Positions 25,321 through 32,699 of a stretch of DNA of 64,000 bases are shown piece after piece (the first letter of the stretch is position 1; every line of letters starts with the position of its first letter). This stretch comes from Thermoprotei archaeon (GTDB lineage Archaea > Thermoproteota > Thermoprotei > QMSL01 > B3-G16). The DNA lies in assembly GCA_021162845.1 (NCBI GenBank), contig JAGGXX010000018.1, positions 31,088 through 95,087 on the forward strand, in the 5' to 3' direction. The notes beneath the pieces were generated by a model. It saw only the letters and a program-made list of their open reading frames with translations. It searched no databases and was not told where the DNA came from. The translations under genes were made by a program, and so were the position numbers.

Positions 25321-25653
25321 CTAATCGTATTCACGCCATACAAAACCGCATTTCGTGCACTTAAAGAACCTAGTGGGCGGCTCATCACCTGCCCGCGTTT
25401 GGACCATCCAATAAAATGCCTCGTTATTACCGCATTTAGGACATAATGCCTTAGTCTTTGGAAGCACCCTGGGTTGTTCTCCCTCTATCACGATTATTCT
25501 ATCACGGACCGAATGGCGAACCCTCTTACGAAGGACGAGGGAGGCCTTCCCCTTAGGACGAACCTCATACCCGCACTTACCGCATCTCAGGACTATGCCC
25601 TCTTTACCCCTTACGGGCACCATTAGTCCGCCGCACTTAGGACAGAACTTCAG
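25321..25653 (-). CDS. tfs: Transcription factor S (TFS, RPB9/TFIIS-like)
   Basis: TFS stimulates RNA cleavage by backtracked RNA polymerase. The C-terminal zinc ribbon has KCTKCGF and the catalytic acidic tip [10 protein letters not shown] (D and E intact). The N-terminal ribbon needs two cysteine pairs: RCGKCGYE and an earlier FCPKCGGL. The earlier pair lies upstream of the first ATG (25623), and the only start that includes it is a CTG at 25653, with GGGGGAG six bases before it. The 110-residue product from the CTG is the normal family length, so a CTG start is preferred. It is divergent from the YhbY-like gene and probably heads the pcn-pri region. Confidence 0.9.
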   Translation of the reverse strand: MKFCPKCGGLMVPVRGKEGIVLRCGKCGYEVRPKGKASLVLRKRVRHSVRDRIIVIEGEQPRVLPKTKALCPKCGNNEAFYWMVQTRAGDEPPTRFFKCTKCGFVWREYD

Positions 25654-25750
25654 CTCTAACTCCCCCCGTGATGCACGCTCCTATTTGATAGGCACATCAG
25701 TAACACTTAATTTACGACCCCTACTATTTAGGGTTTTGGGTATATTGAGG

Positions 25751-26008
25751 ATGGCCGCTAAAGATATATGGTCTGAAAAGGCTCTTGTACGCATCGGAAA
25801 GCGAGGTTTAACCCCCCAGGTTGTAGAGGAGATAAAGAGGCATTTGAAGGAACGAAAGATAATAAAAGTAAGGCTTTTGAAGCCCTTCTTAGAACGTGAG
25901 GATCAAGATAGAAGGAAGATAGCTGAACTCATCGCTCGGGAAGTAGGTGCTGAGTTAGTGGGCATACGCGGGCATGTATTCGTGCTTAGGAAGGCGAGGC
26001 GGCGTTAG
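25751..26008 (+). CDS. YhbY/CRM-domain RNA-binding protein
   Basis: This 85-residue CRS1-YhbY (CRM) domain protein has ALVRIGKRGLTPQVVEEIKR (about 11-30), LKERKIIKVRLLKP and a C-terminal GAELVGIRGHVFVLRKARRR; GKRG is the usual GxxG-like RNA-contact loop. Bacterial YhbY associates with pre-50S particles, so a role in ribosome assembly is inferred. The ATG at 25751 is preferred because longer upstream frame sequence overlaps the divergent tfs gene. It ends five bases before the aglB stop on the other strand. Confidence 0.85.
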   Translation: MAAKDIWSEKALVRIGKRGLTPQVVEEIKRHLKERKIIKVRLLKPFLEREDQDRRKIAELIAREVGAELVGIRGHVFVLRKARRR

Positions 26009-26012
26009 CTTT

Positions 26013-28178
26013 TTAATCACTTCTCGAGGCATTCTCAGAATAGATCACCTTATAGACCAGGACGTATCCATTGGGCTTTGATTCGAATACCAGCTTAAAG
26101 TACTTGGGTTCAGAAATGTCGACCCTGACCCCGTCCCAGCGTATGTTGAGGGAGCTCTGGAGAAAGTTAGGATCCATCTCGAATATGAAGCTACCCCTAC
26201 GCGAGGGACTATTGAACAGCATCTTATAGAGGGTTGCTTCCCTAGCCTCAGTAGTATTAGCTGGCGTTATTATAGTGAAGCTCCTATCCCTCACGATTAG
26301 GCGGCTATAGGATATGTAAAGGCTCTCGTTGAGACCCGCAATCCTTGCCATCCACACGCTTTTACCGAAATCGCCATATCCTCGGGGATCAGGGAAGTAA
26401 ATTCCGAAAACGCGGCCGAATTCTATACCCTGGAATGGCTCAAACACGACAACATATTTGACGCCTAATCTTCTGAATATCTCCACGGCAGTACTTTCAT
26501 TGGACAGAAAAGCTCTAGCTACTTCGCGTATCTGGGTCGCATTAATCGTAGCATTATCACACACGCTACTCCTATTCGCCATTACGCTTATCCAATAACC
26601 ATAGTCCCACCAGGAAGCGACCACAGCATCGGGCGGCAGGTTGTTACGCATCCATTCTAGAGCTGAGAGCCAATCGGTATGAGTATAGCGATATTCCCCA
26701 GCTAGAGGGAGACTTGAGCTTAATATGAGGGCAGGAGAACGGGATACGTATTCTAGATAGGGCGAGAAGATGGGCACTGCCACGAATATCAGTATTATCA
26801 CTAACGCTATTGCACCTTGAAGGGGGCCTATGCCACCGCTCACGCGTAGCCGCCTTTTCGCTATCGGCAACTCTCTTCTTAGGCTAGCTTGAATGGGCTT
26901 TAATATCTGTGAGAAGGCTATACCCGATAGTGTGGCAAATGCTGGGGCCATGAGCAAGGTTAGCCTGGCCATCGATGCTGCTGCATAAAGCGAGGATATT
27001 CCATAGATGCATATCAACATATCCGGTGCGGTACGCCTTTTCAGCGTGAAATAGATCCCTAGGGTGCCTAATATGAGGCTTGTCTGGAACTCGTAAAATA
27101 GGGCTGACCATGTGGAGATCCTGTGCTCGCCAACTGAGGCTACAAGGGGTATCTTAGATCTAAGAAGGGGGTTTATGACAGAAAGATACCGTCCGCTGAT
27201 TCCCCCTATATGGCCTAGGATGAGCAGGGATAAGCCGCCGATGACTATAGCGCTGATGCCCGCTACATACCAATGCCAGATGCGCTTAGATAGACCAGGA
27301 GCGACATGAATTTCCACTTCATATATAAGCGAGGAGAATAGGGCGATCCAGGGGATTAAGTAGGTGGGCTTGGTCACATAGCCGAGGCCCCACTTTGGTG
27401 TGAGGCATATTATGAGGCTTAAAACGAGGAAGAAGGACATATACGTACGGGAAAGGCTCTTACTCCCCTTCCCTAAGAAGAACATCAGTATGGCATGTAA
27501 GGCTATTATGTTTATTGCGTAAACGAAAGCTCCCCACGTCATAGCCATATAGCCTAGGCAGAGGCCGCTGATTACGCTCCAGAATATCGAGCTTTTTTCA
27601 CGTTTTAACGAGTAAACATATGCGAAGAGGCCGAGTATGAACATGGGTATGGCTACGGATTCATCGTCATAGAAACCAGCTACAGTCCTTGATATGAAGG
27701 AGTAATTTATAGCTAGGAGAAGGGCCGCTAACAGGCCAGCTTCATCCGACTCCACCTCACGGGCGAGTAGGAATATAAATATCGTAGATATAGCGCCCAT
27801 AAAGGCTGGTAATATAGCACACGATGTCATTAGATCTACGCTTATCCCTATACCCTTAACCAGAAGGTAAGCCGTAGCTCCTAGGAAGGCTACTCCCGGT
27901 AGAGCCGAAGGAGCTACGGACCTACCGTAGGGGTACCAGAAGAGAAGGTCAGGTTTATACCAACTGAACCAATCTAAAAGGCCACGCCATCCCCTTGAGA
28001 CTATCCATCTCGTCATATAATATTGAAAGTAAGGATCGAACTCTGTGAGATAAGAGCCCCATTTCAGGGGAGTCAGACGAATTAAAAGAGCTGCCGTGAA
28101 TATGCATGCTAGTATGCAGATCTTGAGGATCAGCCAGAACCGGGACTTCAGGCCTTCTAGTACATCACGTACCTTCAA
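26013..28178 (-). CDS. aglB: AglB/STT3 oligosaccharyltransferase catalytic subunit
   Basis: This enzyme transfers lipid-linked glycans to Asn in N-x-S/T sequons on the outer membrane face. The 721 residues have about 12-13 membrane segments in the first 470 residues. A first acidic motif EFDPYFQYY (about 42-50) binds the metal and acceptor, GFYDDESVA is the second DxD-like site, and the signature WWDYGYW (about 522-528) recognises the sequon Ser/Thr. A beta-rich C-terminal domain follows. The start is TTG 28178 with GGGGTGACC seven bases upstream. Nearby zinc-ribbon and Ost3/6-like genes may be partners. Confidence 0.95.
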   Translation of the reverse strand: MKVRDVLEGLKSRFWLILKICILACIFTAALLIRLTPLKWGSYLTEFDPYFQYYMTRWIVSRGWRGLLDWFSWYKPDLLFWYPYGRSVAPSALPGVAFLGATAYLLVKGIGISVDLMTSCAILPAFMGAISTIFIFLLAREVESDEAGLLAALLLAINYSFISRTVAGFYDDESVAIPMFILGLFAYVYSLKREKSSIFWSVISGLCLGYMAMTWGAFVYAINIIALHAILMFFLGKGSKSLSRTYMSFFLVLSLIICLTPKWGLGYVTKPTYLIPWIALFSSLIYEVEIHVAPGLSKRIWHWYVAGISAIVIGGLSLLILGHIGGISGRYLSVINPLLRSKIPLVASVGEHRISTWSALFYEFQTSLILGTLGIYFTLKRRTAPDMLICIYGISSLYAAASMARLTLLMAPAFATLSGIAFSQILKPIQASLRRELPIAKRRLRVSGGIGPLQGAIALVIILIFVAVPIFSPYLEYVSRSPALILSSSLPLAGEYRYTHTDWLSALEWMRNNLPPDAVVASWWDYGYWISVMANRSSVCDNATINATQIREVARAFLSNESTAVEIFRRLGVKYVVVFEPFQGIEFGRVFGIYFPDPRGYGDFGKSVWMARIAGLNESLYISYSRLIVRDRSFTIITPANTTEAREATLYKMLFNSPSRRGSFIFEMDPNFLQSSLNIRWDGVRVDISEPKYFKLVFESKPNGYVLVYKVIYSENASRSD

Positions 28179-28253
28179 GTATTGGTCACCCCATGAACGA
28201 TAAACCTCTATATGGTAATGCTATAAAAACGTAATTTCACTCCTCAAGGTCCT

Positions 28254-28427
28254 TTATCTGCGATTACGCATGGGAGCGATCTTCATGTTAAGGGGTTTGA
28301 TCTTCAGCACGGCCAAACATCTCGGGCAACGATAGTTATATCTCTTAGCTACGGTCTCTGGAGGGAGCAGATCGTTACCCTCGTAGAATATGAAACCACA
28401 ACGGCTACAAACTATTAGCTCGGGCAT
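28254..28427 (-). CDS. Small zinc-ribbon protein
   Basis: This 57-residue protein starts MPELIVCSRCGF and has a second pair in NYRCPRCLAVLKIKP, giving a four-cysteine zinc ribbon, with a basic end (KIAPMRNRR). The ATG at 28427 follows GGTG by six bases; an earlier ATG at 28439 is less well placed. Similar small zinc ribbons are common between aglB and radA in related archaea as far as I recall, but no function is known to me. It may be RNA-binding or an accessory of transcription. Confidence 0.7.
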   Translation of the reverse strand: MPELIVCSRCGFIFYEGNDLLPPETVAKRYNYRCPRCLAVLKIKPLNMKIAPMRNRR

Positions 28428-28494
28428 GTTAAACACCATGCGATTAAGATACTATACGTAAGTCTTCTTAAATATTTTCCAGATGGCGATTCGG

Positions 28495-29481
28495 CTACTC
28501 GTCCCTTATTCCATCGTCCGTTATTACGAACGTAGCTTCACCTTCAGGTAGATAGGGGCTATCCACGAGCCTAGCGATTCGCTTGTTCCCCTTCAGCTTA
28601 CGTAGGTACACACGAGCCCCAGGTACGTGAGCTAGGACATGTCCCCCAACAGCAACTATGGCATCACCCCAGAAGACGTCAGGCCTAGCCATGACCTGAT
28701 TCGTTATCACAATGGCGATGTCGTAGATGTCTGCGATCCTGGTGAGGGTATGTAGATGCCTGTTTAGTTTCTGTTGCCTAACGGCCAAGACCTCCCTTCC
28801 AGGATATTCAGCCCGAAAATGGCTGGTTACAGAATCGACTATTAAGAGCCTCACGTTGCCTTTCTCCTCTATTATCTCCTTAGCTTGTTCAGTCAGTAGC
28901 ATCTGATGATCGCTGTTATAGGCCCTAGCATACACTATGTTCTTTAGGGCTTGTTGAGGCTCTAAACCCGTGGCCTTAGCCATAGCCACTATTCTCTCGG
29001 GCCTAAAGGTACCCTCGCAATCTATGTATATCGCCGTGCCCTCTAGGCCTCCTCTATCCCTCGGCAGCTGAACATTAACGCAGAGCTGATGACATATTTG
29101 AGTTTTACCTGTACCGAATTCCCCGTAAAACTCAGTGATAGACTTTGTCTCAACACCACCCCCTAGGAGCCTGTCGAGGTTTCTTGAACCAGTCGATATC
29201 CTGCCGACGCTGAGTCTCTCCTTGTAGATCACATCGGCTGTTTTAAATCCAAGTTCAAGCGCTTCACGTGCGGTAGCTATTATCCTCTGAGCCGCTGAGG
29301 TTGAGATACCGCTTATGCCGGCTATCTCCTCTGGAGAGGCGATAGCTATGGCTTCAAGCGAGTAAAAACCCGCCTCCCTTAGTTTCTGAGCCGTAGCAGG
29401 GCCCACTCCTGGGATATCCGTAAGATCCTTTATCTTATGCTTACGTTCCGGTCTGCTCATAGTGCTTTTCCCATTAACCAT
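28495..29481 (-). CDS. radA: DNA repair and recombination protein RadA
   Basis: This archaeal RecA/Rad51 recombinase forms filaments on single-stranded DNA and promotes strand exchange. The N-terminal HhH domain has [18 protein letters not shown] (about 18-35) and a second repeat [15 protein letters not shown]. The polymerisation motif region precedes the ATPase core with Walker [10 protein letters not shown] (about 121-129), Walker B LLIVDSVT and the L2/ATP cap region including the [11 protein letters not shown] segment. A TATA-like box (GTTATTTCATAATTG, about 29505-29519) lies 25-38 bases upstream. Confidence 0.97.
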   Translation of the reverse strand: MVNGKSTMSRPERKHKIKDLTDIPGVGPATAQKLREAGFYSLEAIAIASPEEIAGISGISTSAAQRIIATAREALELGFKTADVIYKERLSVGRISTGSRNLDRLLGGGVETKSITEFYGEFGTGKTQICHQLCVNVQLPRDRGGLEGTAIYIDCEGTFRPERIVAMAKATGLEPQQALKNIVYARAYNSDHQMLLTEQAKEIIEEKGNVRLLIVDSVTSHFRAEYPGREVLAVRQQKLNRHLHTLTRIADIYDIAIVITNQVMARPDVFWGDAIVAVGGHVLAHVPGARVYLRKLKGNKRIARLVDSPYLPEGEATFVITDDGIRDE

Positions 29482-29577
29482 TACGAACGACCTTCTTTCC
29501 TTCCATCAATTATGAAATAACGGAGGGGCAAATAATAAATGATACTCCGACATAAGGTAGGAGAGGTGATCGGCGAC

Positions 29578-29973
29578 ATGAGCTCATCAGGATTTTACAA
29601 GGTCAAGGACTTCATTTCTAGGAACTTGGAGACTATATTGATCGTAGGGACCATGATAGCTGTGCTCTTCCTCTTAGGAGGAGGTCTATACGATCTAACG
29701 GAAAGACCCTTATGGTTCATAGTGCTTCGTGCGCCAGGTGGCGTTACCTACAGGTTTTATTGGCCCGGAGGAATCATGACCATGCAGACACTGAGTGAAA
29801 GTATATTAGCGATGATAGCTTATGGAGGCGCGATAGCTGGACTATTGACCGTGTACAGGGGGCTCAGGAGGGTATACGAACCTCGCTATTCCACTGCATT
29901 AGTACTCATAGGTGGTACCGTAGCGCTTGTATCACTCGCTATAGTATGGCTAATAATAGCATCAAAGATGTGA
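29578..29973 (+). CDS. Ost3/Ost6-like polytopic membrane protein
   Basis: This 131-residue membrane protein has about four hydrophobic segments (about 16-35, 40-52, 70-90 and 105-128). The spacing and residues resemble the membrane half of eukaryotic Ost3/Ost6 (TUSC3/MAGT1): a first helix ending in a GGGLYDL turn, an extracytoplasmic loop ending in TMQTLSESILAMIAYGG (compare QxxxESxIVALLY in TUSC3), a cytoplasmic loop rich in Arg, and a final helix. The thioredoxin domain of eukaryotic Ost3/6 is missing. The ATG at 29578 follows AGGTGATC (29564-29571); an earlier ATG at 29539 has a poor site. Proximity to aglB supports a role with the oligosaccharyltransferase. This is a pattern-based call. 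Confidence 0.6.
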   Translation: MSSSGFYKVKDFISRNLETILIVGTMIAVLFLLGGGLYDLTERPLWFIVLRAPGGVTYRFYWPGGIMTMQTLSESILAMIAYGGAIAGLLTVYRGLRRVYEPRYSTALVLIGGTVALVSLAIVWLIIASKM

Positions 29974-30026
29974 TAAGTGATTTAATGACCTGTAGGGTGC
30001 GCATTTTTCAGTAACGAATCTCACGC

Positions 30027-30713
30027 TTATTCCTCATCCTCATATAGACCCTTGATACCGCTATCCACGATCTTACATATGAGCTCGTGGCCAAGGAGAT
30101 CCTTAAGGAAATGCTTCTCTATCTTAAGAACTATGTGCTCGCCCTCCCTATGAAGGCTTAAGATGACATCACACCAATATTTGAGTATCCCTGAAGCCAC
30201 AGGTTCAAGCACCTTTCTTTGGGGGGAATAACGCGCATCACCGGATATCACTATCGTTACACCGTAGTACCTAGAGAGCTTGAAGAGCATGGCCAGCACC
30301 CTATTAAGTAGTCTATTAAGTCTCACGTTCTTAGACCGTGATCCCAGCATCGCTCTGTATGGCCTAGTTAATGAATCCAAAGCTATCAAACGGAGATTGA
30401 AGGAGATTAACCTCTCAAAGGAGAGAACTAAGTCATATAATTCCTCAAACGTACTAGCGGAAAGTAAGAAGCCATTACTCAGTATGCAGGGCATATGGTC
30501 GGCGAGGGCCTGAAGTCTTCTTGGGGTTACCTTCCCCATACAATCCACGTACATGAACCCATAACCGCTATTGGAGAACATAAGAGAAGTCTGCAGGAGT
30601 AAGGTGGTCTTACCAGTCGCTACACCTCCATATACGAGAGTCAACATGCCCTTGGGGATACCGCCTCCAAGGATTTCATCAATCATTCTTGAGCCCGTTG
30701 ATATGAAGTTCAT
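30027..30713 (-). CDS. RadB-like RecA-superfamily ATPase
   Basis: This short Rad51 paralogue lacks the N-terminal HhH domain. Walker A is GGVATGKTTLLLQT (about 27-41), Walker B LRLIALDSLTRPYRAML (about 109-125), followed by TIVISGDARY. The length of 228 residues matches euryarchaeal RadB and crenarchaeal RadA paralogues, which assist RadA and Hjc in recombination. The ATG at 30713 follows CCGGTGAT with normal spacing; upstream codons starting with GTG at 30722 are less likely. It is divergent from the RuvX-like gene. Whether it is RadB or another paralogue class cannot be settled by eye. Confidence 0.8.
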   Translation of the reverse strand: MNFISTGSRMIDEILGGGIPKGMLTLVYGGVATGKTTLLLQTSLMFSNSGYGFMYVDCMGKVTPRRLQALADHMPCILSNGFLLSASTFEELYDLVLSFERLISFNLRLIALDSLTRPYRAMLGSRSKNVRLNRLLNRVLAMLFKLSRYYGVTIVISGDARYSPQRKVLEPVASGILKYWCDVILSLHREGEHIVLKIEKHFLKDLLGHELICKIVDSGIKGLYEDEE

Positions 30714-30762
30714 TATAATCACCGGAAAAAGCCTTATTACTATTTAGGATTTCTATTAGAGC

Positions 30763-31368
30763 GTGGACGTATTAATAGTGACACCCAATGCAAGAAGCTA
30801 TTATGAGTTACTTAGCTTTATCTCCGATCTATTAATTAGAAACCCCAACCCTAACCTGCGAAAACTCCTTAAGCTTAAGGTAAAAGTAACCACTGAGAAG
30901 TATACATCAATTAGCGCCATGCCATGGATGAAGATTTTCAGACTTAACGATGGAATGGATCCCTTTGAAGCCTACTTCAAGATATACCTATTTTCAAAGG
31001 GGAAGAAAGAGTTCAAAAACTTACTAATTGGCATAGATCCCGGGAGGAGGATGGGGCTGGCTGTGATAGGAGATGGAGAGATACTGGATTTAAGGATATT
31101 CCATGAGACCAGAGAGATAGTAGAATACCTACGTGAGTTGACGAGAAAGTGCCCTGCTAGAAAGTATTACGTAAGAGTGGGCAATGGCGTTATGGGAGAG
31201 GAGGTGGCTAATACACTGGATCTAGTATTAGGAGGGAGAGAAAACGTAGAGATCCATTTGGTGGACGAGGAAAGAAGCAGTAGCGGGAGCTTCATGCATG
31301 TAATTCTCAGATGGGTACACGATAAGGATCTGGTCTCGGCAATAAGAATAGCTTTATGTTCACATTAA
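30763..31368 (+). CDS. Unrecognised protein with a RuvX/YqgF-like RNase H fold
   Basis: I do not recognise a named family for the full 201 residues. The C-terminal 120 residues show the landmarks of the RuvX/YqgF branch of the RNase H fold: LLIGIDPGRRMGLAV (D92), a VDEERSSS strand end (D168-E170; compare DERLTT in RuvX), and a final helix HDKDLVSAIRIAL (D187/D189). These acidic residues would form a metal centre. The N-terminal 80 residues are novel. The GTG start lies about 25 bases after a TATA-like CCTTATTACTATTTAGG, so the mRNA is likely leaderless. Neighbours are RadB-like, Clp1-like and XPD-like genes, fitting nucleic-acid processing. Confidence 0.6.
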   Translation: MDVLIVTPNARSYYELLSFISDLLIRNPNPNLRKLLKLKVKVTTEKYTSISAMPWMKIFRLNDGMDPFEAYFKIYLFSKGKKEFKNLLIGIDPGRRMGLAVIGDGEILDLRIFHETREIVEYLRELTRKCPARKYYVRVGNGVMGEEVANTLDLVLGGRENVEIHLVDEERSSSGSFMHVILRWVHDKDLVSAIRIALCSH

Positions 31369-31377
31369 CCTTAAAAA
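31369..31377 (+). promoter_or_regulatory. TATA box for the Clp1-like kinase gene
   Basis: CCTTAAAAA immediately follows the stop of the RuvX-like gene and would start transcription near 31400, just before a GGGGGGT ribosome site and the TTG at 31413. Confidence 0.5.
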
Positions 31378-31412
31378 CGCTTGGCGATAATCATAAGCCC
31401 TGGGGGGTCTTT

Positions 31413-32699
31413 TTGAGAGAGAAACTTAAGACAGGAAGGCTATACAGGATAGAGGGGCCGGCCTGTATAACAGTAGTTGAAGGAGAGCTCGAAGTATTAG
31501 GCAAGCGAGTGGGATATAGGGAGAAAATTGTAGTACCCAAAGCAAAAGTCACGTCGTTTAGGGTTTTAAGAGGGGGGCTAGTTGACATCAGACTGGGTGA
31601 AGGGGCTAAGATTGAGGAGGTAGAACAACCGCTTACACCCCCTGAGTGGGAGGAAGCCGCGAAGAGGATAATTAATGGGAGAAAACCCTGTAAGGTAATA
31701 GTCATAGGGAACGTCGATAGTGGGAAGACTACATTTACCGTTTATCTAGCGAACCAAGCGGTTGTAGCAGGACTTAAGACGTTTGTCATAGATAAGGACG
31801 TAGGCCAATCTGACATAGGGGCTCCGACGACCATAGGATTAGGCATGATAGAGACACCTGTGGTATCGTTAGCTGAGATAGCACCTGTCGATGGATTCTT
31901 CGTCGGTGTTACAAGCCCCTCAGGCGTGATACATAGGGTCATCATAGGGGCTACTCTTCTGACGTTAAGAGCCCTCAATGAGGGGGCAGACTTAGTTATA
32001 ATAAATACTAGTGGATGGGTCACGGGGAGAGGCGCTAGGGAATTAAAGTGGAATTTAATACTCGCGACCGCACCGGATTATATCGTAGCATTACAGAGAA
32101 GGGGTGAAGTAGAGCACATACTTCGTCCTATTAGTGGCTTCGCCAACGTTAATATCATAAGGCTACCAGCCCCCATAGGCGTCAGGGGTAGAAGTAGAGA
32201 GGAAAGGCGCATGCTGCGTGAGGCCAACTTTAAGAGGGAATTAGTAGGAGCGAAGATCAGGTCGTTCCATAGAGGACAAATAGGCTTGATGTACGGCATA
32301 TACGGTAGCGGAGTACCCCTTTCAGGAGAGGAACGGAAGGAGGCTGAGGAGATACTAGGGGAAAAGGTAGTATACATGGAGGGCGCTAACGATGGACTAC
32401 TTGTGGTCACGGAAAAGGAAGTTAAGGATTTAAGCAAGAAGGTACATAGGCTACGCGAGATCTTCGGAAAGGACGTTTTAGTCGTTCCTAAGGGCCACGA
32501 AAATGGCCTCTTAGTCGGACTACTGGACAAAACGGGCAAGTTCTTGGGGGTAGGGGTGATAAAGGAGATTAGGTATAGCGAAGGTATCATCAGGGTGCTT
32601 ACAAATGTCACAGACGACGTAGGCGTGATACAATTCGGGCAAATTAAGCTCAACGAGAATGGAAGGGAGATAGCCAAATACGATGGCTGGGCTCTATGA
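31413..32699 (+). CDS. Clp1/Grc3-type polynucleotide 5'-hydroxyl kinase
   Basis: This is an archaeal RNA/DNA 5'-OH kinase of the Clp1 family; such enzymes phosphorylate RNA ends and may act after tRNA intron cleavage. Domains are an N-terminal beta region (about 1-95 from TTG; YRIEGPACITVVEGELEV), a P-loop ATPase with GNVDSGKTT, a lid/Clasp region with DKDVGQSDIGAPTT and a C-terminal beta domain. The TTG at 31413 is preferred because GGGGGGT lies five bases before it and a TATA box sits about 36 upstream; an ATG at 31356 would overlap the previous gene. It ends overlapping the XPD-like gene by six bases tail to tail. Confidence 0.87.
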   Translation: MREKLKTGRLYRIEGPACITVVEGELEVLGKRVGYREKIVVPKAKVTSFRVLRGGLVDIRLGEGAKIEEVEQPLTPPEWEEAAKRIINGRKPCKVIVIGNVDSGKTTFTVYLANQAVVAGLKTFVIDKDVGQSDIGAPTTIGLGMIETPVVSLAEIAPVDGFFVGVTSPSGVIHRVIIGATLLTLRALNEGADLVIINTSGWVTGRGARELKWNLILATAPDYIVALQRRGEVEHILRPISGFANVNIIRLPAPIGVRGRSREERRMLREANFKRELVGAKIRSFHRGQIGLMYGIYGSGVPLSGEERKEAEEILGEKVVYMEGANDGLLVVTEKEVKDLSKKVHRLREIFGKDVLVVPKGHENGLLVGLLDKTGKFLGVGVIKEIRYSEGIIRVLTNVTDDVGVIQFGQIKLNENGREIAKYDGWAL

